Shown: positions 1 through 10,300 of the stretch, piece by piece | Position numbering within the stretch: position 1 is the first letter of the stretch | Layout: each line of letters starts with the position of its first letter | Origin: Cochlodiniinecator piscidefendens | GTDB taxonomy: Bacteria > Pseudomonadota > Alphaproteobacteria > Rhodobacterales > Rhodobacteraceae | Direction of reading: 5' to 3' | Assembly (NCBI RefSeq): GCF_011326755.1 | Contig: NZ_JAAOIE010000005.1 | Coordinates: 169,655-233,654, forward strand | DNA length: 64,000 bases | Notes under the pieces: model-generated | Database searches by the model: none | What the model was told of the DNA's origin: nothing | What the model saw: the letters and a program-made list of their open reading frames with translations, nothing else | Position numbers and translations under genes: made by a program

Positions 1-1314
1 GGGTTGATGGCAGTGTTTCTGGTCGATTTTGTCGACATGATTTTTATTTCCATGTTGGGAAAGGCAGAACTGGCTGCTGCGGTTGGATATGCTGGCGCCA
101 TTTTGTTTTTCACCAGTTCGTTTGGCATTGGCATGGCGATCGCAGCCGGATCATTGGTGGCGCGTGCGCTGGGCGAGGGCGATGGACATATGGCGCGCCG
201 CCGGGCCGCGACTTCTTTATTGTATGGGGTGTTGTTCGGTGGTGTTTTTGCCGCTTTGGTTTGGTGGCAAGTCCCTGCCTTTGCTGCGCTGATGGGCGCC
301 GAGGGCGAAACGCTGACACTTGCTACTAGTTATTTGAGGATTATTATTCCCAGCCTACCATTGTTGATTGTCGGTATGGTTGGAGGGGCGATATTACGCG
401 CGCATGGTGATGCGCGGCGTTCAATGATGGCAACTGTGACCGGGGGTGTTGTCAATGCAGTGCTTGATCCTATTCTGATCTTTGGCCTTGGTCTTGATCT
501 AACAGGTGCGGCGCTGGCCAGTGTCGCAGCACGCGTGGCAATCGCATTTATGTCTTTGTGGCCAATTTTCAAATTTCACGGTGGGTTAGATCGCCCGACA
601 CGCGAAGAGTTTAGAGTCGATTTTCCTGCGATACTCGGGATCGCCTTTCCTGCAATTTTAACCCAGCTGGCGACTCCAATTGGGCAGGCCTTTGTAACGC
701 GGACCATGGCGCAATTTGGTGCGGATGCCGTGGCAGGCATGGCAATCGTCGGAAGATTAACACCCGTTGCTTTTGGTGTCTTGTTCGCGCTGTCTGGGGC
801 AGTTGGACCAATCATCGGGCAGAATTTTGGTGCGGGAAACACGGAGCGAGTCAAGATTGCATTTCGAGATGCGCTGTTGTTTGCAGCCGTATTTGTCTTA
901 GGCGTGACAGCCCTTTTGTTCGTGTTACGAGCGCCTATCGCTGCTTTGTTTAATGCGGACGGAATTGCGCTTGAATTGGTATATTTGTTCTGTGGGCCTT
1001 TGGCATTGGCGTTCTATTTCAACGGGATGCTGTTTGTTTCAAACGCAGCATTTAATAACCTGGGCCATCCGTTTTATTCCACTTGGACGAACTGGGGTCG
1101 CAATATTTTAGGCACCGTTCCGTTTGTTTTGTTAGGGGCGTCTTGGTTTGGAGCGGCCGGCGTTCTGATTGGCCAAGCGGTTGGCGGAGTGGTGTTTGGA
1201 TTAGGAGCCATGTTCTTGGCACGTAGAGTTATGAATTCCAGTGCATCGGGAGTGAAGAGGGAACCATTTCAACGCCAAGGTCGTTTGTTGGCGCTGTTTC
1301 ACAACCGACGTTAA
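1..1314 (+). CDS. MATE-family multidrug/cation efflux transporter, 5' end cut off by the window
   Basis: Inner-membrane antiporter of the multidrug and toxin extrusion family, expected to export cationic drugs or metabolites against Na+ or H+. About 436 residues are visible, with many hydrophobic segments arranged as two similar halves. The reading frame opens within the MATE start region (the VDxxFISMLG segment of the first helix) with no ribosome site before the TTG/ATG at positions 4-9, so roughly 20-40 N-terminal residues probably lie upstream of the window. The substrate cannot be inferred. It is followed on the same strand by a small lipoprotein gene after a 65-base gap. The family call is firm; the precise start is not in this sequence. 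Confidence 0.88.
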   Translation, partial: GLMAVFLVDFVDMIFISMLGKAELAAAVGYAGAILFFTSSFGIGMAIAAGSLVARALGEGDGHMARRRAATSLLYGVLFGGVFAALVWWQVPAFAALMGAEGETLTLATSYLRIIIPSLPLLIVGMVGGAILRAHGDARRSMMATVTGGVVNAVLDPILIFGLGLDLTGAALASVAARVAIAFMSLWPIFKFHGGLDRPTREEFRVDFPAILGIAFPAILTQLATPIGQAFVTRTMAQFGADAVAGMAIVGRLTPVAFGVLFALSGAVGPIIGQNFGAGNTERVKIAFRDALLFAAVFVLGVTALLFVLRAPIAALFNADGIALELVYLFCGPLALAFYFNGMLFVSNAAFNNLGHPFYSTWTNWGRNILGTVPFVLLGASWFGAAGVLIGQAVGGVVFGLGAMFLARRVMNSSASGVKREPFQRQGRLLALFHNRR

Positions 1315-1379
1315 TATTTCGCTAACTATTAGGGAGTTGTTAACTTTTGTTCCTGAAGCTGAACGCAGGAGGATCGATT

Positions 1380-1688
1380 ATGTTACGATTGGTGTTAGGA
1401 TTGGTTTTGATCGGGGGGCTTTCAGGTTGCGATAGTTCAACGATGCGGTTCAGCGCCGAAGGTGCGGGGCAGAGCGTAACTGTCGAAGGCATGACATTCG
1501 TTGTTTACCGCGATGAATTGCAGGTGCAAGCAGTGCGCTCTGGTTTTGAATTCGGTTTATCGATCCCCGAAGTTTTTCCAAAGGCACGTATCGCGATGGA
1601 ACAAGTCACAGAGTGCTCTGTTGATCCCGCATCCTTAACGGGGGATGTCGCAGTGATCCTTGGAAAATTAGACTGCGCAGCGTTGTAA
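1380..1688 (+). CDS. small predicted lipoprotein, unknown function
   Basis: A 102-residue protein with an N-terminal signal peptide ending in a lipobox (LSGC at about residues 13-16), so it is predicted to be lipid-anchored in the envelope. The start is set at the ATG at 1380 because an AGGAGG ribosome site lies just upstream at about 1367-1373; the open frame extends further upstream without such a site. The mature part has two further cysteines near its C-terminus (TECSVDP and LDCAAL), which could form a disulfide. I do not recognise a named family. It lies between the MATE gene and the convergent 3' end of cobN. Confidence 0.7.
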   Translation: MLRLVLGLVLIGGLSGCDSSTMRFSAEGAGQSVTVEGMTFVVYRDELQVQAVRSGFEFGLSIPEVFPKARIAMEQVTECSVDPASLTGDVAVILGKLDCAAL

Positions 1689-1703
1689 CCGTCGCGCAGA
1701 ATT

Positions 1704-4700
1704 TTAGTTCAGTAATCCGGCTAACATCGCCCGTGCGGAATTAGATTTCGGTTGCCACAAGTCGCGATCCATCGCTTCCTGAAACCGTTCCGCCATTTCG
1801 CGTAGCGCTGCCGGATTATGGTTTTCGATGAAGTCCCGAGTGTCATCCTCTTCGATGAATGCTGTATAAACGAGATCAAAGTGGTGGCTTTTCACCGCGC
1901 TTGTCGTGGCGGCAAAGGCAAACATGTAATCCAGCGTCGCAGCCATTTCAAATGCGCCTTTATAGCCGTGGCGCTTCACTCCATCGATCCATTTCGGGTT
2001 CACAACACGAGATCTGACAACGCGACTGATCTCTTCGTCCAAGGTCCGAATGACAGGGCGTTCTGGGCGTGAATGATCGTTGTGATAGATCGGGCGCGTT
2101 TGCCCCTGAAGGGTTTCAACCGCTGCTGCTGCACCACCCTCGAATTGATAATAATCATCGCTGTCTAGGACATCATGTTCGCGGTTGTCTTGGTTTTGCA
2201 CGATGGCTTCGGTTTCTGACAAACGTTGGGCAAAACCAGCGCGGTCTTTGGTGCCTTCAGCCCCTTGCCCATAGGCGTAACTGCCCCATTCAAGGTAGGC
2301 CTCGGCCAAATCGGCTTTGTCGTTCCACAGGCGTTCATCAATCATGGCCTGAAGCCCCGCGCCATACGCACCGGGTTTTGATCCAAAGACACGGAATTTT
2401 CCGGCGTCCCCTTCGCTTCGAGCACGGGCTGCTGCAGGGTTTAAATCATCGGATTCCTCAAGCGCCATTACAGCGCGGGCCGCGGAATCGACAAGCGAAA
2501 TAAGTTGCGGAAATGCGTCGCGGAAAAACCCAGATACGCGCAAAGTTACGTCCACACGTGGGCGCCCAAGTACACTTTGAGGAAGAACTTCAAACCCGGT
2601 GACACGGCGGTTTGCACTGTCCCATTTGGGTTTTACCCCCATTAAGGCCAAAGCCTGTGCGATGTCATCGCCGCCAGTCCGCATGTTTGCCGTGCCCCAA
2701 GCCGTCAGCAACATAGCGCGCGGCCAATCCCCATGGGTCTGGAGGTGTTTTTCAATCAATAGATTTGCTGATTTCCATCCTAACGCCCAGGCGGTTGGGG
2801 TGGGAACTGCTCGGCTGTCGACAGAAAAGAAATTTCGTCCGGTTGGCAAAACATCCAATCGTCCGCGGGTCGGGGCACCGGATGGTGCCGGGGCGACGAA
2901 CTGCCCTGAAAGAGCGGTGAGAAGCCCCGCCCCTTCCTCTGGTCCGCAGGCCTGTACAGTGTTGCGCACGTTGTTAAGCGCGAAGTCCAACACTTGTTGC
3001 GATAATGGCCCCGGAGCGGCAATTTCACCATCCAGCATTGCAAGGGTCAGTAGCTCTAACCGTTCAACAGTGTCGCCGTTGCTGCGCCACCCGTCAGTGG
3101 TTAAGTTTTGCAAAGTTTCAGGCTTTTCTCCAAGCCATGGGGCGGACATTTCGCAATCCAAAGGGTCAAAGTCGAACCCAAAATCTGATGCCAGTGCACG
3201 GACCATTGATGCATCCTGCCCTTTACCGTCTCCACGCGGGATACGGATCAGCGCTTGCACCAGATCACGTTCCAGCCGTCCTTCGGGAGATTGCCCAAAG
3301 ATATGCAGGCCGTCGCGTATTTGAGCCTCTTTTAACTCACATAAGTAGGCGTCTAACTTAGCGAGATCTTGATCTTCGTCAGCACCGTCCATGCCTACAT
3401 CTGCGCCAATGCCGGTGGCCGAAGTCAAAGACAGAATTTCACGGCGCAGGTATTCGATACGTCGGGCGTCTATACCAGCGGCTTCATAGTATTCGTCCAC
3501 AAGCGCCTCCAGATCGCGCAGGGGTCCGTAAGTTTCCGCGCGGGTCAATGGTGGTGTTAGGTGATCAATGATAACCGCTTGGGCGCGGCGTTTTGCTTGG
3601 GTGCCTTCGCCGGGGTCGTTAACGATAAAGGGATAAACATGGGGCACCGGACCCAAGATCGCTTCGGGAATGCACTCCGCCGAAAGCGATAGCGCCTTTC
3701 CGGGCAACCATTCTAGGTTACCATGTTTCCCCATATGAACAATCGCGTCCGCTCCATGGGCGTGGCGCAGCCAGAAATAAAAGGCGATGTAATTATGTGG
3801 CGGAACCAGATCAGGCGAATGATAGGTTTCGGTTGGATCAATGTTGTAGCCACGTGCGGGCTGAATACCTACCACCGCATTGCCATAGGTCAGGATGGAT
3901 AGCTTGAAAGCACCGCCGTCAAAAAACGGATCATCTGCAGGTTTACCCCACCGATCCTCGATCCGTTGCCGTACATTCCACGGCATTTCACTATAATACG
4001 CTTGGTAAGCCTCAAGCGATAAAGAAACACCGCCGCTCCGCTCCGCACGATCCGTGAGCCAATTGGTCGGTCCAGCCATCACCGACGCCATAAGGGCATC
4101 ACTGTCGCTGGGAATGTCCGTCACGTTGTAACCGGCATCGCGCAGCAAGTTTAAGGTGTGAACTGTCGCCGCAGGCGTATCTAATCCAACCCCGTTTGCC
4201 AGTCTGCCATCTTTATTTGGGTAGTTGGCCAGCACGAGTGCAACTTTGCGGTCTTTCGGTTCTTTGTGGCGCAATGCAGCCCATTTCTGGGCGAGCTGTG
4301 CAACGAATTCAACGCGATCACCGCGCGCCTGATACGTCGCAATCGGGCACTCCGTTGCCTCATCGAAAAAAGCCTCGCCTTTAAAGCTAATCGCGCGAGA
4401 TAGAATGCGCCCATCCACTTCCGGTAGGGCGACATTCATTGCGATGTCGCGGGCGGACAGCCCGTTTAGACCCTCTTCCCACGCCCGCTCTGAAGAAGCT
4501 GCCAGAACGACTTGGAACACAGGCGCCTTTTGGGCGGCTGGCATTTCAAAGGGGTTCGATGCCCCTTTGGAATGCTCTCCTTGATGCGGTGATCCAACAG
4601 CAAAACTGGTACAGTTCAAAATAACCGATGGTGGCGCACTGGTGAATAATTCCTCTAAAGAGGCGACAGAAATTGGGTCTTTCAGCGAGGCCACGAAAAT

Positions 4701-5402
4701 GGGAAGCGGGTTTAGTCCCTTTTTTAGCAGGCTCCGCACCATGCGATTAATTGGGTGCAACCCAGCGCCTTGGACCAAGGCTCGATAAAAAATGATCGGT
4801 ACAACAGGTGCTTCGGCGTGCCAATTGTTCTGTGCTGTACTTAAATCTGAAACGCCTGCACCCGGCCAATAAACACCTGCTCGCAATAACGGGCGTGCAG
4901 ATTCCGGGTGTTCAGTGTCTTCAACAATGGCTTTGGCGTAGCGTAAGAAATTGGTTGAGTTTTCTGGGCCACCTTCGACCAGATAGGCCCAAAGGGCGTC
5001 ATAGTCTTCTTCTGATACAGTGGAATACTGACGCAATTCGGCGTCCGGTTTATCGTCACCGGGAAGGGTTGCAAATTGAACACCAGCCTCATGGAGGCGC
5101 GCGGCGTATTGCTCAAACCCATATTTCCAATACCCAGCACCACCCAGAACACGCGCAATGACCAAGCGTGATTTTGAGGCGCAGTTGTCGATATGCAGAT
5201 CAACAGACATCGGATGGTTGAGGTGGGTCAGGTTGCCTAGGCGTAGACTGGGCGGGTTGTCCATTTCGCTACGCGCTTGGGATAGACCCGCAAGTTCAGT
5301 ATCTGCGGCAGAAATAAACACCACATCGGCGGGTGTTTGCCCCAGATCAAAAGGTTCGGTTCCGTCGTCGATTGCGCCGGGGGTGGCCGCCAAAAGGTGC
5401 AT
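1704..5402 (-). CDS. cobN: cobaltochelatase large subunit CobN
   Basis: Large (H) subunit of the ATP-dependent aerobic cobaltochelatase, which inserts Co2+ into hydrogenobyrinic acid a,c-diamide together with CobS and CobT. At 1232 residues it has the usual family length. The CobN/magnesium chelatase H signature is seen across the protein, for example the conserved region around HYHSPDLVPPHNYIAFYFWL and the HMGKHGNLEWLPGK segment in the middle. It is the last gene of a riboswitch-led operon (cobW, GNAT, cobN); its ATG overlaps the acetyltransferase stop codon by one base (TGATG), suggesting translational coupling. CobS and CobT are not in the window. The call is very secure. Confidence 0.97.
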   Translation of the reverse strand: MHLLAATPGAIDDGTEPFDLGQTPADVVFISAADTELAGLSQARSEMDNPPSLRLGNLTHLNHPMSVDLHIDNCASKSRLVIARVLGGAGYWKYGFEQYAARLHEAGVQFATLPGDDKPDAELRQYSTVSEEDYDALWAYLVEGGPENSTNFLRYAKAIVEDTEHPESARPLLRAGVYWPGAGVSDLSTAQNNWHAEAPVVPIIFYRALVQGAGLHPINRMVRSLLKKGLNPLPIFVASLKDPISVASLEELFTSAPPSVILNCTSFAVGSPHQGEHSKGASNPFEMPAAQKAPVFQVVLAASSERAWEEGLNGLSARDIAMNVALPEVDGRILSRAISFKGEAFFDEATECPIATYQARGDRVEFVAQLAQKWAALRHKEPKDRKVALVLANYPNKDGRLANGVGLDTPAATVHTLNLLRDAGYNVTDIPSDSDALMASVMAGPTNWLTDRAERSGGVSLSLEAYQAYYSEMPWNVRQRIEDRWGKPADDPFFDGGAFKLSILTYGNAVVGIQPARGYNIDPTETYHSPDLVPPHNYIAFYFWLRHAHGADAIVHMGKHGNLEWLPGKALSLSAECIPEAILGPVPHVYPFIVNDPGEGTQAKRRAQAVIIDHLTPPLTRAETYGPLRDLEALVDEYYEAAGIDARRIEYLRREILSLTSATGIGADVGMDGADEDQDLAKLDAYLCELKEAQIRDGLHIFGQSPEGRLERDLVQALIRIPRGDGKGQDASMVRALASDFGFDFDPLDCEMSAPWLGEKPETLQNLTTDGWRSNGDTVERLELLTLAMLDGEIAAPGPLSQQVLDFALNNVRNTVQACGPEEGAGLLTALSGQFVAPAPSGAPTRGRLDVLPTGRNFFSVDSRAVPTPTAWALGWKSANLLIEKHLQTHGDWPRAMLLTAWGTANMRTGGDDIAQALALMGVKPKWDSANRRVTGFEVLPQSVLGRPRVDVTLRVSGFFRDAFPQLISLVDSAARAVMALEESDDLNPAAARARSEGDAGKFRVFGSKPGAYGAGLQAMIDERLWNDKADLAEAYLEWGSYAYGQGAEGTKDRAGFAQRLSETEAIVQNQDNREHDVLDSDDYYQFEGGAAAAVETLQGQTRPIYHNDHSRPERPVIRTLDEEISRVVRSRVVNPKWIDGVKRHGYKGAFEMAATLDYMFAFAATTSAVKSHHFDLVYTAFIEEDDTRDFIENHNPAALREMAERFQEAMDRDLWQPKSNSARAMLAGLLN

Positions 5403-5854
5403 CAGAGGGTCTTTTCCATAAACAGATTGATGGGGTCGTCTTCGTAATCACCAAACGCAGCACATTCGGTGAAGCCATGGGCGTGATAAAGCTTGTGCGC
5501 AGCTTCCAGAAGGTAGCCCGTTTCAAGTTTCATCATCGGTAGGTTTTCGTCGCGCGCACAACTTTCGAGTTGCTCCATCAGCCGTTGGGCGAGCCCGGTA
5601 CCGCGTGCATCAGGTGACACAAACATAGACTTGATTTCGCCGTAGCCATCTTTGATAGCGAGGGCAGCACATCCCAGTATCCGGTCATCCACTTTTGCGT
5701 GGAAAAACCGGATATTGGGTTCGCAAAGGGCATCAATAGACAGGTAGTGATTGGATTCTGCAGGAAACAGCTCCTCCATCAAAGCGTGGCTTTGACGTAA
5801 AAGCGCGACGGCTTCTACGTGGTGGGGGTCACCCAATACTACCTGAATACTCAT
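5402..5854 (-). CDS. GNAT-family N-acetyltransferase
   Basis: A 150-residue single-domain GCN5-related acetyltransferase. The acetyl-CoA binding motif A is visible near residues 79-100 (SMFVSPDARGTGLAQRLME, with the R/QxxGxG/A-type loop), and the HAKVDDRILGCAALAIKDG stretch fits the beta2-beta4 core. The substrate is unknown; small GNAT enzymes of this type often acetylate amino acids, amines or antibiotics. It is wedged between cobW and cobN and overlaps both (ATGA with cobW, TGATG with cobN), so it must be co-transcribed with B12 genes. No step of corrinoid synthesis needs an acetyltransferase, so its role there is open. Confidence 0.88.
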   Translation of the reverse strand: MSIQVVLGDPHHVEAVALLRQSHALMEELFPAESNHYLSIDALCEPNIRFFHAKVDDRILGCAALAIKDGYGEIKSMFVSPDARGTGLAQRLMEQLESCARDENLPMMKLETGYLLEAAHKLYHAHGFTECAAFGDYEDDPINLFMEKTL

Positions 5855-6942
5855 GCTGACAATGCTTTCTCTATTTTTGCGCGGTCCAAACCGGATTCGC
5901 CAATTACCACCAACCGCGCTTCGCGGGTTTCATTGGCCGCGAATGGGCGATCGAAATAGGTGTCGATGCGCGGGCCAACAGCCTGCAAGGTTAGACGCAT
6001 TGGTTTGCCTTCAACCGCAGCAAAACCCTTGAGGCGCAGAATGTTGTGGTCACGAATGACCTGAACGACCTGATCAGCAAAAGCCTTGGGGTCGCTGACT
6101 GCAGCTCGGGTCACAACAAAGCTTTCAAATTCATCATGGTCGTGATCGTGGTGATGATGGTGGTCGTCATCATGATGGTCATCATCATCGTGATGATCGT
6201 CGTCGTGATCATGGTGGTGGTGATGCACTTCATGGCGGTTTTCAAGATCAGCTTCGGCGCCGATGCCTTGGCCCAAAAGCACATCAACAGGCAACGCGCC
6301 CATGGTCGATTTAACAACTTGCACGCCATCGCGAGATTCTGCGCGCAGTTTGGTCACCAGCGCGTCGGTTTCTTCAGCGCCCAGCAAATCTGATTTATTG
6401 ACCACGATCATATCCGCACACGCGACCTGATCGGTGAACAGCTCAGAGAGTGGCGTTTCATGGTCTAGGTTTTCGTCCATCTTGCGTTGTGCTTCGACAG
6501 CCGCAAGGTTGTGGGCGAATTGGCCGTCAGACACCGCTTTGCCATCGACAACGGTGACAACACCATCAACGGTCACTTTGGTTGAAATTTCAGGCCAGTT
6601 GAATGCGCGCACCAGCGGTTGTGGCAACGCAAGGCCAGAGGTCTCAATCACTATGTGGTCGGGCGCATTTTCGCGCTCTAGCAGCTTTTGCATCGTCGGC
6701 ACAAAATCTTCGGCCACGGTGCAGCAGATGCAACCGTTTGACAGCTCCATGATATCGTCTTCGGTGCAGGTTTCATCGCCGCAACCTTTTAGGATGTCGC
6801 CATCAACACCAAGATCACCAAATTCGTTGATGATCAGTGCAATGCGTTTGCCGTTAGCATTGTCGAGCATGTGACGGATGAGTGTGGTTTTCCCTGCACC
6901 CAAAAAGCCTGTCACAACTGTTGCCGGAATTTTGCCAGCCAT
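5851..6942 (-). CDS. cobW: CobW GTP-binding metallochaperone with His/Asp-rich segment
   Basis: G3E-family GTPase of the COG0523 group, thought to deliver Co2+ for cobalamin synthesis. At 363 residues it shows the P-loop TGFLGAGKTT near residues 12-21, the CxCC metal motif (NGCICCTV, about residues 69-76) and the guanine-specificity NKSD. Between the GTPase and the C-terminal domain is a long run of His and Asp (about residues 240-272), a likely metal-binding or metal-storage loop. It is first in the cobW-GNAT-cobN operon. A cobalamin riboswitch and a ribosome-site-masking hairpin lie in its leader, so high cobalamin should lower its expression. Confidence 0.95.
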   Translation of the reverse strand: MAGKIPATVVTGFLGAGKTTLIRHMLDNANGKRIALIINEFGDLGVDGDILKGCGDETCTEDDIMELSNGCICCTVAEDFVPTMQKLLERENAPDHIVIETSGLALPQPLVRAFNWPEISTKVTVDGVVTVVDGKAVSDGQFAHNLAAVEAQRKMDENLDHETPLSELFTDQVACADMIVVNKSDLLGAEETDALVTKLRAESRDGVQVVKSTMGALPVDVLLGQGIGAEADLENRHEVHHHHHDHDDDHHDDDDHHDDDHHHHHDHDHDEFESFVVTRAAVSDPKAFADQVVQVIRDHNILRLKGFAAVEGKPMRLTLQAVGPRIDTYFDRPFAANETREARLVVIGESGLDRAKIEKALSA

Positions 6943-6951
6943 ATCTATAGT

Positions 6952-6966
6952 CCTCTGTCAAAGAGG
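6952..6966 (-). promoter_or_regulatory. ribosome-site-sequestering hairpin in the cobW leader
   Basis: On the minus strand, CCTCT (6966-6962) pairs with AGAGG (6956-6952) across a five-base loop. The AGAGG arm is the ribosome-binding site of cobW, ending nine bases before its ATG at 6942. Masking this site when B12 is bound upstream would make the riboswitch act at translation. The pairing is seen in the sequence; its role as expression platform is inferred from position. Confidence 0.55.
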
Positions 6967-7019
6967 GTCGCGTGGAAGGTCGCAGCCTTCACGGAACACC
7001 CCGTCCGTTTCCTGTTCGT

Positions 7020-7200
7020 TGCGCGGCTGGTCTCCTGGCTCGCAGTTCGACGCGCTGTGCCACCTTCCCAGTCGAAACCAGTGGATATAGGCGTGCGCTT
7101 ACTGCTTACAGTCGCGGGGGCGGCTTTGGAGTTGGGCCCCGAATTGGGTCACCTGCACCAAATTCCCTATCGGAGGCGACTCCGAAAACCGTGCATGCGC
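7020..7200 (-). promoter_or_regulatory. cobalamin (B12) riboswitch
   Basis: Read on the minus strand, this leader shows the conserved blocks of the cobalamin riboswitch in order: a GGGAATTTGGTGC block (about 7170-7155), a GCCGCCCCCGCGACTGTAA block (about 7125-7105), a B12-box-like TCCACTGG followed by GACTGGGAAGG (about 7085-7062), and the closing GCGAGCCAGGAGACCAGCCGC (about 7042-7022). All match known blocks with small changes, for example TCCACTG instead of GCCACTG. It lies about 80 bases before cobW and should repress cobW-GNAT-cobN when adenosylcobalamin or a related cobalamin is abundant. The exact 5' edge is uncertain by about 15 bases. Confidence 0.92.
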
Positions 7201-7396
7201 CATTTGGGCAGAAGAGGCGCGTGCGTCAAGCGGATTTACGACCTCTTAGAAGAGGCGCGCGGCGGCCATATGGTGGGAAAACGTCAATATTTGGTGGATA
7301 ATAGTGAAAATCATAGCATATTCTGGGGTTCAACGTTGACTCAGCAGACCTTCGGCACTGATGCTGGTGCTTACGGAATCACTAAGAGGGTATCAT

Positions 7397-10300
7397 TTGC
7401 GGTTTTCCAAACTCAGACTCAATGGCTTTAAAAGCTTCGTCGATCCGACCGATCTGATAATCGCAGATGGGTTGACTGGTGTCGTTGGGCCGAATGGGTG
7501 CGGGAAATCGAACCTGCTTGAGGCACTGCGTTGGGTCATGGGGGAAAACCGCCCTAAGGCAATGCGCGGCGGCGGAATGGAAGACGTGATCTTTGCGGGG
7601 ACCTCGTCGCGCCCCGCACGCAATTTTGCCGAAGTTGTATTGCAAGTTGATAACCGGGAGCGGCTCGCGCCAGCCGGATTTAACGAACTTGATACGCTGG
7701 AAATCGTGCGCCGCATTACGCGAGATGCCGGGTCGGCTTATAAGGCGAATTCTAAGGATGTGCGGGCGCGTGACATACAGATGCTATTTGCAGATGCTTC
7801 CACGGGCGCGCATTCCCCTGCGTTGGTGCGCCAAGGACAGATTTCTGAACTCATTAACGCAAAGCCGCAGAACCGTCGCCGGATACTGGAAGAGGCGGCA
7901 GGCATTTCTGGGCTCTATCAACGGCGTCATGAAGCGGAATTAAAGCTTAACGGCGCAATTGCAAATCTCGCCCGAGTCGATGATGTTTTGGACCAATTGG
8001 CCAGCCAACTTGCGCAACTTGCCCGCCAAGCGCGCCAGGCGGTGCGGTATCGCGTGATCGGGGCTGAATTGCGCACGGCAGAAGGCATGTTGCTATATCG
8101 CCGTTGGAAGGAAGCCGAAGATTTAAGGCTTGCTTCGGATTTGGCGTTAACTGAATTCACCAAACGAACCGCCCAGGCCGAAGCGGATGCCCGCCAAGCC
8201 GCCACCGTGAGAGAAACGGCAGAAAATGTACTCCCTCCGCTACGCGAAGAAGAGGCCGTGGCTTCGGCTATTTTGCAACGGCTTCAAGTTCAGCGCGACA
8301 CGTTGGCTGATCAAGAAACAGCTGCGCATCAGATGATCGAAACGCTACGTGGTCGTATTGCGCAATTGACGAAGGATCAGGCACGCGAGGCCGATCTGAA
8401 CAAAGATGCCGAACAAACCATTGAGCGGTTGGAGTGGGAACAAGCGCAGCTGGCAAAAGGAGCCGATGGGTTTGATACACGTCAGGACGAAGCAACGGAA
8501 GAGGCAGTAAGTGCCGCGCAGATTATGCAAACCCGCGAAACAGAACTGTCGCAATTGACCGAAGATGTTGCACGTTTGGCGGCTCGTCACCAATCAGGGC
8601 AAAGATTGCTGAGTGATACAAAGACAACGTTGCAGCGCAATGAAGCAGAAGTTGCACGCGCCAATGCTGAAATGACAAAGGCAGGCGAAGCTGTACAGCG
8701 TGCAGATGTAGAATTTGCGCGCGCCGAACAGGCGCAAGCCCAGGCCACTGCTGACGCGGACCATGCCGAACATGATTTAGTTCTAGCCGATACCGCCCGA
8801 ACAGAAGCCCAATCTCGCGAAGGCGACGCGAGAGCGGGACGTTCAGAAGCCGAAGGAGAACTCAATGCCTTGCGGGCTGAGGCATCTGCTTTGTCAAAAC
8901 TGGTTGATCGAGATACCGCCGAAGGTGGCCAGATTTTGGATGCGTTGCAAGTTGAAGATGGTTTTGAAAAAGCACTTGGTGCAGCATTAGCCGATGATTT
9001 GCGTGCCCCAGAAGTTGAACGTGATATGGCGTCTGGTTGGGCGGAATTGCCAAAATATACTCAACCCCAGTTGCTGCCCCGCGCTGTGCCAGCGCTAACA
9101 AATCATGTGTCGGTGCCGCCGGTCTTGGTGCGGCGTATGTCGCAGGTAGGTTTGGTTGCAGTCGAAGACGGACCTGTATTGCAAGCAGAACTTATGCCGG
9201 GGCAACGTTTGGTCAGTTTGGAAGGGGATCTATGGCGTTGGGATGGATTTCGTGCCGCTGCCGAAGACGCGCCTTCCGCGGCGGCATTGCGTTTGCAACA
9301 ACTAAATCGACTGGAACGTTTGAAGCGCGACCTAGAAGACGCCACCGCGCGGGCGGATGGCGCAATGCGCGCGCATGACCTTTTGAAAGCTAAGCTTGTA
9401 GAATGCAGCGAAATTGACGCGAATGCGCGCAATGCGCGGCGGGTTGCGGATGGCCGAATGGCTGATGCTTCGAGGGCGCAGTCAAAGGCCGAAGCTGACA
9501 AAAGTATCGCGGTTGGGCAATTGGAAACTTTGGGCCTTGCGAGAAGTCGCTATGGGGACGAAGCGCAAAAAGCTGCCCTCGCGATGCGTGACGCAAAGCG
9601 CGCGGTAGAAGGGCTGGACGATTTGGATGCGGCACGCGGTAACGTGGAAAGCGTCAAACTAAATGTTGAAGCTGCGCGGGTTACGATGCTGACCAAGCGT
9701 TCTGCGTTAGATGAGCTGCGCCGTGCAGGTGAAGCGCGCACCAAACGCACGCAGGAAATCATCAAAGAATTGAGCGGTTGGCGGCATCGACTGCAAACAG
9801 CAGAAAAGCGCATCGCAGAACTGGAAGATCGTAAAGCAGAGAGCGAAGCAGCGCTAGAGATTGCTTTGGTCGCTCCGGAAGAAATTACGGCGAAACGTAA
9901 TGAAATTGGAGGGGCTATTGCTGCGGCTCAAACCCGTCGAACTTTAGCGTCTGACCGGCTGGCAGAGGCCGAAACTGCATTACGGGAAACCGTTAACAAT
10001 GAACGCGCAACTGAGCGCGCAGCATCAGAAGCGAGAGAAGCGCGTGCAGGCGCAGACGCACGGGCCATGGCCAATAAAGACGCAGTTGAGCAAGCCGCAG
10101 CGCGCATTAACGAAGAAATGAGTGCTAGCCCAGAAACTTTGCTAGAGCGACTAGGAGTCGTACCCGATGATATGCCTAATGCGCATGCCATCGAAGCTGA
10201 TGTAAATCGGCTGAAGCGGCAGCGAGATGCTTTGGGGGCGGTGAATTTGCGCGCCGAGGAAGATAGCAAAAGCGTGGAGAAGGAACATTCCACCCTATTG

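Noticed and set aside
2599..3324. A 241-codon open frame on the plus strand inside cobN
   Set aside because: It is antisense to a well-supported cobN and has no ribosome site or family motif; its composition reflects cobN codon structure.
6046..6393. Hydrophobic 115-codon frame antisense to cobW
   Set aside because: It is simply the complement of the His/Asp codon repeats of cobW, which reads as Met/Val-rich noise; the same applies to frames antisense to the cbiX tail.
6871..7431. Overlapping open frames on the plus strand through the riboswitch
   Set aside because: They have no ribosome site or motif, and the DNA is explained by the B12 riboswitch and leader.
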